A DNA stretch of 64,000 nucleotides from Burkholderiaceae bacterium (GTDB lineage Bacteria; Pseudomonadota; Gammaproteobacteria; Burkholderiales; Burkholderiaceae). The notes beneath the pieces were generated by a model, which saw nothing but the letters and a program-made list of their open reading frames with translations, was not told where the DNA came from and made no database searches. The DNA lies in assembly GCA_021166835.1 (NCBI GenBank), contig JAJPEN010000039.1:22696-86695 (forward strand), in the 5' to 3' direction. This document shows positions 28,703 through 39,067 of this stretch, in pieces. Every line of letters begins with the position of its first letter. Position 1 is the first letter of the stretch. The position numbers were made by a program, and so were the translations under genes.

Positions 28703-28755
28703 CACCGAGACCGAAGCGCGGCGGCGGAGACGGCCACGCGCGTTTTACCCGCCGC

Positions 28756-29163
28756 TCAGCGCGTGTAGTCGCCGCTCGCCTCGGGCTGGAAGAGCAGCTC
28801 GACGATGCGCAGCCGCTGCGCGACGCCCGTGGGCGTCGTCCACTGCGTCTCCTCGCCGGCGCGCCGGCCGAGCAGGGCGGTTCCGATCGGCGAGAGCACC
28901 GACACGAAGCCCGCCGACGCGTCGGCGTCTTCTGGGTAGCACACCGTCAGTGTGCGCCGGGTGCCGTCGGCGAGGTCGTGCACGGTGACCCGCGTGTACA
29001 TCGTGACGACGTCGGCCGGCACCTCGCTCGGCGGGACGACGTCGGCGTCGTCGAGCAGTTCGGTGAGTGTCTCGCCGGCCTGCCCCTTGCGGCTGAGCAA
29101 CCGGTCGATGCGCACGTGGTCGAGTTCGTTCAACAAGCGAAAGCTGTTCATGGCGTGGTTCAT
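28756..29163 (-). CDS. rnk: Rnk/GreA-GreB C-terminal family regulator of nucleoside diphosphate kinase
   Basis: This 135-aa protein has a short N-terminal helical part and a GreA/GreB-like FKBP-fold C-terminal domain. The signatures are VTMYTRVTVHD, TLTVCYPEDAD, VSVLSPIGTALLG and VAQRLRIVELLFQPEA. Rnk proteins bind RNA polymerase in the secondary channel and affect nucleoside diphosphate kinase levels. The first ATG (29163) has GGAG 7 nt upstream; MNS 12 bases later is an alternative. The call to Rnk over GreB rests on the short N-terminal part, which lacks the long coiled coil. Confidence 0.82.
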   Translation of the reverse strand: MNHAMNSFRLLNELDHVRIDRLLSRKGQAGETLTELLDDADVVPPSEVPADVVTMYTRVTVHDLADGTRRTLTVCYPEDADASAGFVSVLSPIGTALLGRRAGEETQWTTPTGVAQRLRIVELLFQPEASGDYTR

Positions 29164-29666
29164 GGCGATCTCCGTATAGAGGCGAACGCAGGTGGTTGCG
29201 GACAGTGCGGCGCGCGCCGCGCGAAGCGAGCCCCCGGGCGGGCCCGGCGATCTCGAAGGGGCGAAGGATTCGAGGGTGGATCGCCGGGCTATCGATCGAA
29301 GGCGTACGTGCCCGATCGGCAGGTCGCCTCGATTCGCGCCCGGGCACCGCGCGCGCGCGTGCGCAGCCGTGCGGCGGCGCCTTGCGGCGCGCCGGCAAGC
29401 AGCTTCGCGATGCGGACGATCGGTGCGTTCATCTGCGGCTCGTGAACGCGCCGAACGGGCGGCGCGCAACGGTGTGAAGAAAGGAAATGCAAAGGACATG
29501 CAACAAAGGCAGGCGCCTGGCGGCGCTGGCAGCGGGCGTAAAGACCCGGCCGGAATGCCTTCGTGGCCATATGGTAGCCGACCCGGCGCCAATCGGCATC
29601 ATCGATGGCAATCGCGTCGGGACAGCCGGTAGGTTGGGGCAGAATGCGCGGTCACAAGAGAGGCCG
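29164..29666. other. Gene-free stretch of about 500 bp
   Basis: This stretch lies between divergent genes and should hold promoters for both. I see no RNA gene or conserved protein. A 47-codon minus-strand frame (29289-29432, MNAPIVRIAKLLAGAPQ) is possible but lacks a good ribosome site. The part at 29215-29245 is very GC-rich. Confidence 0.5.
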
Positions 29667-30599
29667 ATGAACGAACCGACGGCGGGGCCGACGCCCCGAA
29701 CGATTTTTTCCGAGCCGGTCACGACGCCGGTGCTGCCGGCGGCCACCGTCGTCGTGCTGCGCGACGGCGAGCAGGGGCTGGAGGTGCTGATGCTGCGTCG
29801 GCACGTCAAATCCGACGTGCTCGGCGGCGCCTTCGTCTTTCCCGGCGGCAAGCTCGACGCGGCCGATCGCGTCGTCGCCGGCTCGCGCTGCGTCGATGCG
29901 CCGCCGCAGCGGCTGCATGCCAGGCTGGGCGAGCCGCAACTCGACGCGCGCGAGGCGGCAGCGCTGTTCGTCGCGGCATGTCGCGAGACGCTGGAGGAAT
30001 CGGGCGTGCTGTTCGCGCACGGCGCCGACGCAGGGCATGCCCGGCGCGCACGCGAGAACGCGTTGCACGCGCAGGCCTTCGATGCCGTGCTCGACGCGCT
30101 TTCGCTGCGCCTGGACACCGAGGCACTGGTGCCGTGGACGCGCTGGATTACGCCGCGCGTGCCAGCGATGATGAGCCGACGCTTCGACGCGCGCTTCTTC
30201 GTCGCGCAACTGCCCGCGGGGCAGCAGGCACGACACGACGACCACGAAGCGACCGAGAGCGTCTGGCTGCGCCCGCGCGCGGCAATCGAGCGTTACCGGC
30301 GCCGCGAGATCGTGCTGGCGCCGGTGCAGCTGATGAGCCTCGTGCACCTCGCGCGCCACGACAGTGCAGCCTCGGTGCTCGACGAGGCGCGCACGCGAAT
30401 GCCGCCGCTGATCGAACCCGAGCCCTTCGAGGAGAGCGGGGTGCGGGCGATCGCGTATCCCGGACATCCGCGCCACCCGGTTCGCGAGCGCGCGATTCCC
30501 GGTCCCGACTGCCTGTTGCTGCGCGACGAGCTGTTCGAGCCGGCGGCGGGTTTCGATTCACTGCTCGGCGTGGACACCGCGCGAGCCGAACCGCGCTGA
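29667..30599 (+). CDS. Nudix hydrolase (NUDT19-like, interrupted Nudix box)
   Basis: This 310-aa protein has an N-terminal TPVLPAATVVVLRDGEQGLEVLMLRRH. The Nudix box begins with FPGGKLDAADR, but about 40 residues are inserted before the catalytic ACRETLEESGVLF. This split box is typical of the NUDT19/RP2p type, which can cleave CoA and acyl-CoA. The acyl-CoA preference is therefore inferred. The C-terminal region includes RFDARFFVAQLP and TESVWLRPRAAIE. The ATG at 29667 follows AGAGAGG. It lies 14 bp before the MBL gene, so the two are probably cotranscribed. Confidence 0.82.
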   Translation: MNEPTAGPTPRTIFSEPVTTPVLPAATVVVLRDGEQGLEVLMLRRHVKSDVLGGAFVFPGGKLDAADRVVAGSRCVDAPPQRLHARLGEPQLDAREAAALFVAACRETLEESGVLFAHGADAGHARRARENALHAQAFDAVLDALSLRLDTEALVPWTRWITPRVPAMMSRRFDARFFVAQLPAGQQARHDDHEATESVWLRPRAAIERYRRREIVLAPVQLMSLVHLARHDSAASVLDEARTRMPPLIEPEPFEESGVRAIAYPGHPRHPVRERAIPGPDCLLLRDELFEPAAGFDSLLGVDTARAEPR

Positions 30600-30613
30600 G
30601 TGCCGACCCGAAC

Positions 30614-31582
30614 ATGTCCCATCCGGCCTTCATCGACTACGAACACGGCATCACCGCCATCGACTCCGGCTTCGAGCGTCCGATGCTCGACGCGGTGCAC
30701 CTGGTCGTCGAAGGCGGTCGCGCCGCACTCGTCGACACCGCGTCGAACGAATCGCTGCCCAGAGTGCTGTCGGCGCTCGCCGCCAAGGGCCTGTCGCCGG
30801 CCGACGTCGACTGGGTGCTGCTCACGCACGTACACCTCGATCATGCGGGCGGTGCTGGCTCGTACATGCAGCATTTCCCGAACGCCCGGCTCACCGTGCA
30901 CCCGCGCGGCGCGCGCCACATGATCGATCCGGCGCGCCTGGTTGCCGGCACGATCGCGGTCTATGGCGCCGACGAAGCGCAACGGATGTACGGTGAAATC
31001 GTTCCGGTGCCCGCCGATCGCATCGTCGAGACGCCCGACGGTGCGAGCGTCTCGCTGAACGGGCGGCGCTTCGAGTTCCTCGACACGCCCGGGCATGCAC
31101 GGCATCACGTGTGCATCGTCGACGAGCGTTCGGGGCACGTCTTCGCCGGCGACACCTTCGGGCTGTCGTACCGCGAACTCGACGTCGACGGCCGGCCGGC
31201 GATCTTCCCGTCGACCACGCCGGTGCAGTTCGATCCGCCGGCGCTGCACGCGTCGATCGACCGGCTGCTCGCGCGTCGGCCGGATGCCGTGTACGTCACG
31301 CATTTCGGTCAGGTGCGCGATGTGCAGCGCTGCGGCGAGAACCTGCACCGACTGATCGACGCGCACGCACGACTCGGGTTCGACTGCGAACACGACGGCG
31401 CGACCGGCGAGCGACGTTCGCAGCGGCTGCGCGAAGGCGTGCGCGCGATCGTGCTCGAAGAAGCGCAGCGGCAGCGCTGGCCGCTCGGGCGCGACGCACT
31501 GCTCGCGCTGTTCGATCTCGACATCCAGCTCAATGCCGGCGGACTCGAAGCCTGGCTCGATGCGAGGGCGTCGGCGGCGTGA
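30614..31582 (+). CDS. MBL-fold metallo-hydrolase
   Basis: This 322-aa metallo-beta-lactamase-fold enzyme has the motif THVHLDHAGGAG, a third His in DTPGHARHHVCIVD, Asp in VFAGDTFGLS and a final His in VYVTHFGQV, a full dinuclear site. It resembles glyoxalase II-like thioesterases of the MBL group. The Nudix neighbour with likely CoA specificity would fit thioester chemistry, but this is only suggestive. The C-terminal 70 residues are helical. Confidence 0.82.
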   Translation: MSHPAFIDYEHGITAIDSGFERPMLDAVHLVVEGGRAALVDTASNESLPRVLSALAAKGLSPADVDWVLLTHVHLDHAGGAGSYMQHFPNARLTVHPRGARHMIDPARLVAGTIAVYGADEAQRMYGEIVPVPADRIVETPDGASVSLNGRRFEFLDTPGHARHHVCIVDERSGHVFAGDTFGLSYRELDVDGRPAIFPSTTPVQFDPPALHASIDRLLARRPDAVYVTHFGQVRDVQRCGENLHRLIDAHARLGFDCEHDGATGERRSQRLREGVRAIVLEEAQRQRWPLGRDALLALFDLDIQLNAGGLEAWLDARASAA

Positions 31583-31653
31583 GCTGCGGCGGCGGGCCGC
31601 GGTGCAAGGCGGCCAAGCGCGCTGCGTTCGAGCGCGCTGCGGGGAAGCCTGCT

Positions 31654-32484
31654 TCAGGGACGCGGGTGCGAATTCGCCGGTCGAAGCACGCTGATCATCG
31701 CGCCGAACACTTTGGGTGCGCCGGCAACGACGCGCTCGGAGAACAGGTAATCGGGCTCGCCGCCGAAGTCGCCGATCAGCCCGCCGGCCTCGGAGATGAG
31801 CAGGCTGCCGGCGGCGACGTCCCACGGGCTCAGCCCCATCTCGAAGAACGCGTCGAAACGACCGCATGCGACGTAGGCGAGATCGAGCGTTGCCGCCCCG
31901 GGACGCCGGATGCCGCCGGCGCGCTCGGTGAGACTGCGAAAGATGGCGAGGTACTCGTCGAGACGATCGAGCTTGCGGTAGGGAAAGCCGGTGCCGATCA
32001 GGGCTTCCTCGAGCTTCTGGCGCTTCGAGACGCGAATGCGCCGGTCGTTCAGGAACGCGCCTGCGCCGCGCGTGGCGGTGAAGAGTTCGTCGCGATTCGG
32101 GTCGTAGACGACAGCCTGCGTGACCTGGCCGCGCTGCATCAGAGCGATCGAGATCGCGTATTGCGGCAGGCCGTGGATGAAGTTCGTCGTGCCGTCGAGC
32201 GGATCGATGATCCAGACGTTCTCGTCGCGCTCGATCGCGCGTCCGCCCGGGCCCTTCTCGCCGCGCACGAGGTGGCCGGATTCCTCGCCGAGGATCGTAT
32301 GATCGGGGTAGGCGCCGAGCAACGTCTCGATGATCGCCTTCTCCGACGCGTGATCGACCTCGGTGACGAAGTCGTTTCGCTGCTTGCGGGCGATGGCGAG
32401 GGAGTCGAGATCGAGGCTCGCACGATTGATGATTCGCGCCGCGCGGCGAGCCGCACGAACCGCGACATTGAGCATCGGATGCAT
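31654..32484 (-). CDS. suhB: Inositol-1-monophosphatase / rRNA transcription factor SuhB
   Basis: This 276-aa protein starts [19 protein letters not shown], nearly identical in form to E. coli SuhB. Mg sites are E in LGEESG, the [12 protein letters not shown] motif and [16 protein letters not shown]. It dephosphorylates inositol monophosphate; in E. coli it also joins rRNA antitermination complexes. The start at 32484 fits the family, and a minus-strand TACAAT lies 29 nt upstream. It converges on the MBL gene. Confidence 0.92.
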   Translation of the reverse strand: MHPMLNVAVRAARRAARIINRASLDLDSLAIARKQRNDFVTEVDHASEKAIIETLLGAYPDHTILGEESGHLVRGEKGPGGRAIERDENVWIIDPLDGTTNFIHGLPQYAISIALMQRGQVTQAVVYDPNRDELFTATRGAGAFLNDRRIRVSKRQKLEEALIGTGFPYRKLDRLDEYLAIFRSLTERAGGIRRPGAATLDLAYVACGRFDAFFEMGLSPWDVAAGSLLISEAGGLIGDFGGEPDYLFSERVVAGAPKVFGAMISVLRPANSHPRP

Positions 32485-32512
32485 CGGAACGAGGCCTGAC
32501 TGGTAACCCTCG

Positions 32513-32518
32513 ATTGTA
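32513..32518 (-). promoter_or_regulatory. -10 element (TACAAT) for suhB
   Basis: The minus-strand reading of 32513-32518 is TACAAT, 29 nt before the suhB ATG. It lies in the short divergent region with trmJ. No clear -35 box is visible. Confidence 0.4.
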
Positions 32519-32564
32519 CGGGATGGCACCAAGCACTCTCCACGCACCCGGGCCGCCATGGCTG

Positions 32565-33365
32565 ATGCGCGTTCGCTTCGTCCTCGTCGGCACGAGCCAT
32601 CCGGGCAACGTCGGCGCGACTGCGCGCGCGATGCGCGTGATGGGATTGCGCGAACTCGTGCTCGTCGCGCCCCGCAGCGAGCGCATAGCGCGGCATCCGG
32701 AAGCCGTCGCGCGTGCCAGCGGCGCGCTCGACGTCCTGGAGAACTCCCGGGTCGTCGAGACGCTCGCGCAGGCGCTCGAATCCTGCAACCTGGCCGTCGC
32801 GGTCAGCGCCGACACCCGCGAGTTCGGCCCGCCGCCGCAGTCGCCCGAGGAGATCGCCGCGCTTGCATTCGACGAGGCGAGTACCGATCCCGCGGCGAAC
32901 GTCGCTTTCGTCTTCGGTGCCGAGCGCAACGGACTGTCGATCGAGTCGGTGGGGCTGTGCCATCGCGTCTGCAGCATTCCGGGCAATACCGGTTATGCGT
33001 CGCTGAATCTTGCACAGGCGGTGCAGATCGTCGCGTACTGCCTGCGCGCGCACGAGCGCCTGCGCGCGCCGCCCGTTACCCCGGCGTCCGAGGCGCGCTT
33101 CGCCGCGCACGCGCAGATCGAGGCGCTGTACGCCCACCTCGAGCGCGCACTGGTGCGCGTCGGCTTTCTCGACCCGCGCCATCCGAAGAAACTGATGCCG
33201 CGGCTGCGCCGGCTGTTCTCGCGCACGCGGCTCGAGATCGAGGAAGTCGAGTTGCTGCGCGGCGTGTGCACGCAGATCGAGAAGTCGTGCGTGAACCCGT
33301 ACGCTGCGTCCGATCCGCAGAGCGCACATTCGTCCGCCGCATCGACCCGGGCCGAATCCGAATAA
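32565..33365 (+). CDS. trmJ: tRNA (cytidine/uridine-2'-O-)-methyltransferase TrmJ
   Basis: TrmJ is a SPOUT methyltransferase that 2'-O-methylates position 32 of several tRNAs. This 266-aa copy starts [23 protein letters not shown] and has the SPOUT knot motifs [13 protein letters not shown] and [20 protein letters not shown]-terminal helical domain of about 90 residues follows. The start at 32565 matches the family N-terminus; ATG 32523 would add 14 residues without better ribosome-site support. Confidence 0.9.
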   Translation: MRVRFVLVGTSHPGNVGATARAMRVMGLRELVLVAPRSERIARHPEAVARASGALDVLENSRVVETLAQALESCNLAVAVSADTREFGPPPQSPEEIAALAFDEASTDPAANVAFVFGAERNGLSIESVGLCHRVCSIPGNTGYASLNLAQAVQIVAYCLRAHERLRAPPVTPASEARFAAHAQIEALYAHLERALVRVGFLDPRHPKKLMPRLRRLFSRTRLEIEEVELLRGVCTQIEKSCVNPYAASDPQSAHSSAASTRAESE

Positions 33366-33459
33366 ACTTGACCTTGCGGGGCTCTCGACGCCTCGCCTTC
33401 CGGTCGCGCCGTCGCTGCGGGCGATGCAGCGAATCGGAAGCCACCGGAGAGGGTGCGAG

Positions 33460-34203
33460 ATGCTCGCGCGAATGCGGGAAGACGTCGCCGCCGTGCAGGG
33501 GAAGGATCCCGCTGCGCGTTCGGCGCTCGAAGTGGTGCTGTGCTATCCGGGCCTGCATGCGCTATGGCTGCACCGGGGCGCGCATGCGCTGTGGAATGCC
33601 GGCCTTCGCACGCTCGGTCGCCTGGTTTCGCACTTCTCGCGCTGGCTCACGGGCGTCGAGATCCACCCCGGCGCGCGCATCGGCCGGCGCGTGTTCATCG
33701 ATCACGGCATGGGGGTGGTGATCGGCGAGACGGCCGAGATCGGCGACGACTGCACGATCTACCAGGGCGTCACGCTCGGCGGTACCTCGCTCGTGCGCGG
33801 CAAGCGGCACCCGACACTCGGGCGCGCCGTGATCGTCGGCGCCGGCGCGAAAGTGCTGGGCCCGTTCACCGTCGGCGACGGCGCGCGCATCGGCTCGAAT
33901 TCGGTCGTGATCAAGGAAGTGCCGGCGGGCGCCACCGCGCTCGGCATTCCGGCGCGAATGATCGTCGAGGACGCCGACCGGCGCCGCGAGGCGCAGGCGG
34001 CGAAGATGGGCTTCTCGGCCTACGCGCTCACGCAGGGCGGCGACGATCCGCTGTCGCTGGCGCTGCACATGCTGATCGATCACGTCGCCGAGCAGGATCG
34101 GCTCATCGAGCAGTTGCAGGCGTGCCTCGCGCGGATGGGCGCCGACGTCTGCGATCACGGCGAGCCGCTGGACATCGGCGCGCTGAACCGGATGGTGGAA
34201 TAG
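33460..34203 (+). CDS. cysE: Serine O-acetyltransferase
   Basis: CysE makes O-acetylserine from serine and acetyl-CoA for cysteine synthesis. The 247-aa product has a short helical N-terminal part and a left-handed hexapeptide-repeat helix: [28 protein letters not shown], then VTLGGTS and [18 protein letters not shown]. The catalytic His-Asp site is in FIDHGMG and HPTL. A C-terminal tail of about 80 residues replaces the usual short Ile-ended tail. ATG 33460 has GGAGAGGG upstream; an upstream ATG at 33424 is less likely. Confidence 0.93.
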   Translation: MLARMREDVAAVQGKDPAARSALEVVLCYPGLHALWLHRGAHALWNAGLRTLGRLVSHFSRWLTGVEIHPGARIGRRVFIDHGMGVVIGETAEIGDDCTIYQGVTLGGTSLVRGKRHPTLGRAVIVGAGAKVLGPFTVGDGARIGSNSVVIKEVPAGATALGIPARMIVEDADRRREAQAAKMGFSAYALTQGGDDPLSLALHMLIDHVAEQDRLIEQLQACLARMGADVCDHGEPLDIGALNRMVE

Positions 34204-34255
34204 CAGGAAACCGGATCGCGCGAGCCTGCACGCCCCGGTCCGCGCCGCGGCCCGC

Positions 34256-35074
34256 TCAACCCGCGATCGAGTCGTCCGCGCGCAGCGTTCGCCAGCCGTC
34301 GCGGTCCACGCGCAGGAATGCGCCGCGCGACGCTTGCCCGTCGCCGCCGGCGTGCCAGTCCGACAGCACCCAGCGCTCGCGCATCGTTCTGTCGACGTCG
34401 TAACGGTGAAGCGCGGGCCGGTGCGTGTGTCCGTGCACCAGCACCTGCGCATCGGCGTCGCGCAGCGCGGCGACGACCGCCGCCTCGTCGACGTCGCCCG
34501 GCTCGCCGCCTTCGAGCGCACGCGCCGCCTGCACGCGACGGCTCGTGTCGCGCAGCTGGCGCGCGATGGCCATCCGTTCGTCGAGCGGGCGCGCGAGAAA
34601 GTCGGCTTGCCATTCGCGGGCACGCACGATCGCGCGCGCCCGTTGATACTCGACGTCGCCGGTGCACAACGCATCGCCGTGCGCAAGCAGCACCGTGCGT
34701 CCGAACAGGCGCAATACGCTCGGATCGTCGAGCAGCGTCGAGCCGCTGCGTTGCGAGAACGACTGCACACCGGGCGTTGCCGGCAGCGGCACGTCGAGCA
34801 GGAAGTCGCGATTGCCGCGCACGACGAAGACCGTCGTGCCTTGCGCGGCGAGTCGGCGCAGGCGCTCGATGAAGTTCGACGCCACGGCGTCGGGCTGGTC
34901 GTCGCCGGCCCACGCCTCGAACAGGTCGCCGAGCAGGAAGACGTGCGTGGCGGAGCCGGCGGCGCGATCGAAGGCGGCGAGGAACTGCGTCGCAGTTGCC
35001 GGGTCGTGCTCGCCCAGGTGCATGTCCGAGGCGAACAGCGCGACGTCGGCGGAATTGCGACCGATCTCGATCAT
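34256..35074 (-). CDS. lpxH: UDP-2,3-diacylglucosamine diphosphatase
   Basis: LpxH hydrolyses UDP-2,3-diacylglucosamine to lipid X in lipid A synthesis at the inner membrane face. The 272-aa product shows the calcineurin-like motifs FASDMHLGEHDPAT, LLGDLFEAWAGDD, VRGNRDFLLD, LLAHGDALCTGD and LVHGHTHRPALH, all typical of LpxH. The GDxxExWxGDD form is diagnostic. The ATG at 35074 is the first start after a frame that otherwise runs on into unrelated sequence. It lies 92 bp downstream of the cyclophilin on the same strand. Confidence 0.92.
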   Translation of the reverse strand: MIEIGRNSADVALFASDMHLGEHDPATATQFLAAFDRAAGSATHVFLLGDLFEAWAGDDQPDAVASNFIERLRRLAAQGTTVFVVRGNRDFLLDVPLPATPGVQSFSQRSGSTLLDDPSVLRLFGRTVLLAHGDALCTGDVEYQRARAIVRAREWQADFLARPLDERMAIARQLRDTSRRVQAARALEGGEPGDVDEAAVVAALRDADAQVLVHGHTHRPALHRYDVDRTMRERWVLSDWHAGGDGQASRGAFLRVDRDGWRTLRADDSIAG

Positions 35075-35166
35075 CGCGCCCACGCTCGATTCGTTGCGTC
35101 GCTTGCGCTGAACTCGTCGCGCTCGCGCGGACTTCGTCGCGCGCACGCTCCGCTCGCCGCGCTCCG

Positions 35167-35763
35167 TCAGCCTTTCGTGCCGATCCGCTGCACCGACTCG
35201 ATGACGACGGCGGACGCAGGCACGTCGCGATACGGGCCCACCGTGGTGGTCGGCACCGCGCGGATCTTGTCGACGACGTCCATGCCGCTGACCACCTTGC
35301 CGAACACCGCATAGCCGTTGCCGTCGGGCTGCGGGAAGTTCAGGTTCGCGTTGTCGACGACGTTCACGAAGAACTGCGCGGTTGCCGAGTTCGGGTCGCC
35401 GGTTCGCGCCATCGCGACCCAGCCGCGGTCGTTCTTCAGGCCGTTCTTCGATTCGAGGGCGATCGGCGCGCGCGTCTGCTTCGGACGCATTGCGCCCTGG
35501 TACAGGCCGGAGTCGAAGCCGCCGCCCTGGATCATGAAGCTGCCGATGACGCGGTGAAAGATCGTTCCCGCATAGAAGCCGTCGTCGACGTACTGCAGGA
35601 AGTTCGCCACGGTGACCGGCGCTTTCTCCGGGTACAACTCGATGACGAATTCGCCCATCGACGTGGCGACGCGCACCTGAGGGTTGTCGGCAGCGCTCGC
35701 GCCGTCGGGCAGCGCGTGCAGCGCAAGAACGAGGGCGCCGATCAGCGGCAGTTTCTTGAACAT
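35167..35763 (-). CDS. Periplasmic peptidyl-prolyl cis-trans isomerase (cyclophilin)
   Basis: This 198-aa protein has a Sec signal ([18 protein letters not shown], cut near ASA/ADN). The cyclophilin domain has [15 protein letters not shown], the active-site Arg in [23 protein letters not shown] and [15 protein letters not shown]. It is PpiA-like and would assist folding of exported proteins. A G-rich tract lies between it and the TPR gene upstream. Confidence 0.9.
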   Translation of the reverse strand: MFKKLPLIGALVLALHALPDGASAADNPQVRVATSMGEFVIELYPEKAPVTVANFLQYVDDGFYAGTIFHRVIGSFMIQGGGFDSGLYQGAMRPKQTRAPIALESKNGLKNDRGWVAMARTGDPNSATAQFFVNVVDNANLNFPQPDGNGYAVFGKVVSGMDVVDKIRAVPTTTVGPYRDVPASAVVIESVQRIGTKG

Positions 35764-35777
35764 CGTGGTCTCCGGAA

Positions 35778-35813
35778 GGGAAGGGAGAAGGGAGAAGGGG
35801 GAAGGGGGAAGGG
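35778..35813 (+). repeat. G-tract repeat (GAAGGG units), possible G-quadruplex
   Basis: This is a purine-only run of six G tracts of 3-5 bases separated by AA or AGAA. It lies in the 63-bp gap between the TPR gene and the cyclophilin gene, both on the minus strand. The transcript carries the C-rich strand. It is probably an unstable simple repeat. Confidence 0.7.
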
Positions 35814-35826
35814 ACAGGCAGGCGCC

Positions 35827-36489
35827 TCAGTGCGGCGCTGGCGCGGGCGACGCAGACGCTGCCTCCTTGTCGTCGGCGGTGCCGCCGCTTGCCGGCCGGG
35901 ACAGGCGCGCGATCAGCTCGCGCGTGCGTTCGAGTTTTTCGCGTGCGGCGCGGTTGCCGGAGTCGGCGTCGACGGCGCGCTGGTAGGAGCGCGCCGCCAG
36001 GCGCAGTTGCACGTCGCCGAGGTTCTCGTGCGCCAGCGAGTACGAGGGCAGTGCGCGCAGCGCCCCTTCGAGCGCGTCGCGCGCCTGGTCGAGTTCGCCG
36101 CGCTGCGCGCGCAAGGCGGCGAGGTTGTTGTACGGCTCGGGCAACTCGGGAAACTCGCGCGTGAGCTCGGTGAACACCTCGATCGCATCGTCGGTGCGAC
36201 CCATCTGCGCGAGCAGAACGCCGCGCTGGAAACGCAACTGTGCATCGGCCGGCGAGCTTTCGAGCGCCTTGTCGAGCGCCGCCAGCGCTTCGTCGCGCCG
36301 GTTCTGCGCGAGCAGCCCCCGCACGTACGTGAGCGCTTCGGATGCGGCGCGCGGCGACGGTGTCTCGGTGGCCGGACGCGACTGCGGCACCGGGTTCGTC
36401 TGCGCCTGCGCCGGCGCCGCTACGACCGAGCCGAGGGTGATGCAGGCCGCTGCAATGGCGGGCAATGCTGCTGATATACTCGATCGCAT
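35827..36489 (-). CDS. Exported TPR-repeat protein
   Basis: This 220-aa protein has a Sec signal (about 1-29, ending APAQA). At least three TPR units follow: [40 protein letters not shown] and [19 protein letters not shown] fourth looks cut short, with [22 protein letters not shown] missing several residues between helices. The C-terminal tail is low in complexity (Ala/Ser/Pro). It is probably a periplasmic scaffold; partner unknown. It is divergent from cysS. Confidence 0.82.
   Translation of the reverse strand: MRSSISAALPAIAAACITLGSVVAAPAQAQTNPVPQSRPATETPSPRAASEALTYVRGLLAQNRRDEALAALDKALESSPADAQLRFQRGVLLAQMGRTDDAIEVFTELTREFPELPEPYNNLAALRAQRGELDQARDALEGALRALPSYSLAHENLGDVQLRLAARSYQRAVDADSGNRAAREKLERTRELIARLSRPASGGTADDKEAASASPAPAPH
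36475..36480 (+). promoter_or_regulatory. -10 element (TATACT), probably for cysS
   Basis: TATACT lies 129 nt before the cysS ATG, at the divergent boundary with the TPR gene. It would leave a 5' leader of about 120 nt containing a GC-rich palindrome near 36538-36558. No strong -35 box is present. Confidence 0.35.
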
Positions 36490-36609
36490 CCCGGCATTCT
36501 AGTGCAGTGCTTCGTGCCGAGCGCCCCTCGAAGCTGCGGCGCCGGGCGCCGTCCGCTCGCACGCCGTCGGCTCTTTGCATCGGTTCTTTCGGGTCGGTGC
36601 CCGCGCTTC

Positions 36610-38019
36610 ATGCTCCGAATCCACAACTCGCTTACGCGCAGCAAGGAAGTCTTCGTTCCGCTCGAAGCCGGCAAGGTCCGGATGTACGTCTGCGGAATGA
36701 CGGTCTACGACTGGTGCCATGTCGGCCATGCGCGCGTGCTCGTCGTCTTCGACATGGTGCAGCGCTGGCTGCGCGCGAGCGGCTATCGGGTCACCTACGT
36801 GCGCAACATCACCGACATCGACGACAAGATCATCCGCCGCGCGGTGGAGAACGGCGAATCGATCGCCTCGCTCACCGGTCGCTTCATCGCGGCCATGCAC
36901 GAGGACGCCGACGCGCTCGGCGTGCAGCGTCCCGACCACGAGCCGCGCGCCACGCAGTACGTTCCGCAGATGCTCGGGCTGATCGACCTGCTCGAGAAGA
37001 AGGAACTGGCGTACCGCACCGACGAAGGCGACGTCGATTTCTCGGTGCGCCGCTTTCCCGGCTACGGGAAGTTGTCGGGCAAGTCGCTCGACGACCTGCG
37101 TGCCGGCGAGCGCGTGTCGGTCGCCGACGACAAGCGCGACCCGCTCGACTTCGTGCTGTGGAAGGCGGCCAAGCCCGGCGAACCCGACGAGGCGCGCTGG
37201 GAGTCGCCCTACGGCTACGGGCGACCCGGATGGCATATCGAGTGCTCGGCGATGGCCACTGCGCTGCTGGGCAGGACGATCGACATCCACGGCGGCGGCG
37301 CCGACCTGCAGTTCCCGCATCACGAGAACGAGATCGCGCAGAGCGAGGGCGCGCTCGGCTGCACCTTCGTGCGCTACTGGATGCACAACGGCTTCGTGCG
37401 AGTCGACGACGAGAAGATGTCGAAGTCGCTCGGCAACTTCTTCACGATCCGCGACGTGCTCGAGCAGTACGACGCCGAGGTGTTGCGCCTGTTCATCCTG
37501 CGCGCGCACTATCGCAGCCCGCTGAATCATTCCGACGCGCACCTCGACGACGCGCGCCTGGCGCTGCTGCGCCTGTACGGCGCGCTCGGCCCGTCCGGCG
37601 AGGCCGGCGACGCGAACACGGTTCCGATCGACTGGTCCGATCCGTGGGCGGCGCGCTTTCGCGACGCGATGAACGACGACTTCAACACGCCGGTGGCGCT
37701 TGCCGTGCTGTTCGAACTCGCCGCCGAAGCGAATCGCTCGCACGATGCCGCGCTCGAGCGCCTGCTGCGTGCGCTCGGCGGCACGCTGGGCCTGCTGCAG
37801 CGCGACCCGGCCGAGGTGCGACAGGGCGGATTGCGCGGCAGGGCCGCCCGTCGCGCCGACACGCTCGACGACGCCGCGATCGAGGCGCAGATCGCGCTGC
37901 GCGCCGAGGCGAAGAAGGCCAAGCGCTATGCCGACGCCGATCGCATTCGCGGCGAGCTGGCCGCACAGGGCGTCGTGCTCGAGGATTCGGCAGTCGGTAC
38001 TACGTGGAGGCGCTCGTGA
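36610..38019 (+). CDS. cysS: Cysteinyl-tRNA synthetase
   Basis: This 469-aa class I synthetase charges tRNA-Cys. The Zn/active-site Cys is in YVCGMTVYD, the HIGH motif reads HVGHAR, and KMSKS is intact in [12 protein letters not shown]. The zinc ligands include ECSAMA and [13 protein letters not shown] 36610 gives [15 protein letters not shown], the canonical N-terminus, although the frame is open further upstream. It heads the conserved run cysS-DUF6352-alkA-accA-tilS-lysC. Confidence 0.96.
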   Translation: MLRIHNSLTRSKEVFVPLEAGKVRMYVCGMTVYDWCHVGHARVLVVFDMVQRWLRASGYRVTYVRNITDIDDKIIRRAVENGESIASLTGRFIAAMHEDADALGVQRPDHEPRATQYVPQMLGLIDLLEKKELAYRTDEGDVDFSVRRFPGYGKLSGKSLDDLRAGERVSVADDKRDPLDFVLWKAAKPGEPDEARWESPYGYGRPGWHIECSAMATALLGRTIDIHGGGADLQFPHHENEIAQSEGALGCTFVRYWMHNGFVRVDDEKMSKSLGNFFTIRDVLEQYDAEVLRLFILRAHYRSPLNHSDAHLDDARLALLRLYGALGPSGEAGDANTVPIDWSDPWAARFRDAMNDDFNTPVALAVLFELAAEANRSHDAALERLLRALGGTLGLLQRDPAEVRQGGLRGRAARRADTLDDAAIEAQIALRAEAKKAKRYADADRIRGELAAQGVVLEDSAVGTTWRRS

Positions 38020-38047
38020 GCCTCGCCTTGCCGGCACTGCGCGCTCG

Positions 38048-39067
38048 ATGAAGCCGTTCTGGATCCACTCGGGGCTCGCGCTGCTCGAAGCCGACGAGCA
38101 CGGCGGGTTGCACCTCACCAACGCATTTCTGGTCGCCTACCTGCATCGCGCCGAGCTGGCGCCGATCGAAAGCTCGTGCGCGGCCGAGCTCGCCTTGCAC
38201 GCGGGCCTGCACGAGGCGCCGCGGCGCAAGATCGAAGACGCCGAGCTCGACGCGATCGCCGACCGAGATGCACGCGACAGCTGGCGGCTGTTCCTGCGCT
38301 TTCGCGATCGACTGCTCGACGCGCCGAACCTGCAGGCTGCCTACGTGGCGATCTTCGCCGACGCGCAGCGAAGCGGCCGCATCGACGTGCCGCCGCTGCT
38401 GGTCGAACAGCTCGCGCAGATCATCGTCCACCACATGCTTGCCCACTGCGAGGACGGATTGATGCTGCGTGTCGCCGAGCTGTGGTTCCGCGAGCAGCGC
38501 GTCACGCTGGTCGACGGCCGCGTGCTGCTCGCCGACCTCGAGACCGTCGAGGCGCGCGCCGCGAGCACGAGCCGCGGCAGCCTCGGGCGGCTGCTCGCGC
38601 AGGCGCAGACCGGCACCAGCGTGGATTTCGACGTCATCGACACGGCCAACGCCGACGCGTATTTCGGTCGCGACGAGCAGCACGATTTCGCGGTGGAGAT
38701 CGGCCACGGGCGCGCCGCCGCGCAGCGCCTGTGCGAGCTGCTGCAGCGCTGGATCGGTCACCTGCTCGGTGTAGGCGTTCGCGTGGCCAGTCTCTCGTCG
38801 ATCGAGGATCCGCGCTGGCGCTGGCACGCCGGGCTCGATGCGCAATCGAGCCTGCTGCTCGACAAGCTGTATCGCGGCGAGGGCCTCGACCCCGACGAAC
38901 ACCGTCGGCTGCTGTTGCTGATGCGGCTCGATTTCGACCGCCTCGAAGACCAGGACCCGGGCGTCGCCGGCAAGCCGGTCTACCTCGCGCTGGCCGCCGA
39001 CGAGGCGGGCGTGCTGCGGATGAAGCCGCAGAACCTGCTGTTCAACCTGCCGCTGCAGGCGCACTGA
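38048..39067 (+). CDS. DUF6352 family protein
   Basis: This 339-aa, largely helical protein starts [25 protein letters not shown] and ends [16 protein letters not shown]. Its place between cysS and alkA and its length match the betaproteobacterial DUF6352 family, which has no known function. There is no signal peptide, membrane segment or enzyme motif. The stop overlaps the alkA start by one base (TGATG), so coupling is likely. Confidence 0.72.
   Translation: MKPFWIHSGLALLEADEHGGLHLTNAFLVAYLHRAELAPIESSCAAELALHAGLHEAPRRKIEDAELDAIADRDARDSWRLFLRFRDRLLDAPNLQAAYVAIFADAQRSGRIDVPPLLVEQLAQIIVHHMLAHCEDGLMLRVAELWFREQRVTLVDGRVLLADLETVEARAASTSRGSLGRLLAQAQTGTSVDFDVIDTANADAYFGRDEQHDFAVEIGHGRAAAQRLCELLQRWIGHLLGVGVRVASLSSIEDPRWRWHAGLDAQSSLLLDKLYRGEGLDPDEHRRLLLLMRLDFDRLEDQDPGVAGKPVYLALAADEAGVLRMKPQNLLFNLPLQAH

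Noticed and set aside
29289..29432. Small minus-strand ORF upstream of rnk
   Set aside because: 47 codons with an Arg/Ala-rich C-terminus, no good ribosome site and no family match. The region looks like ordinary intergenic sequence.
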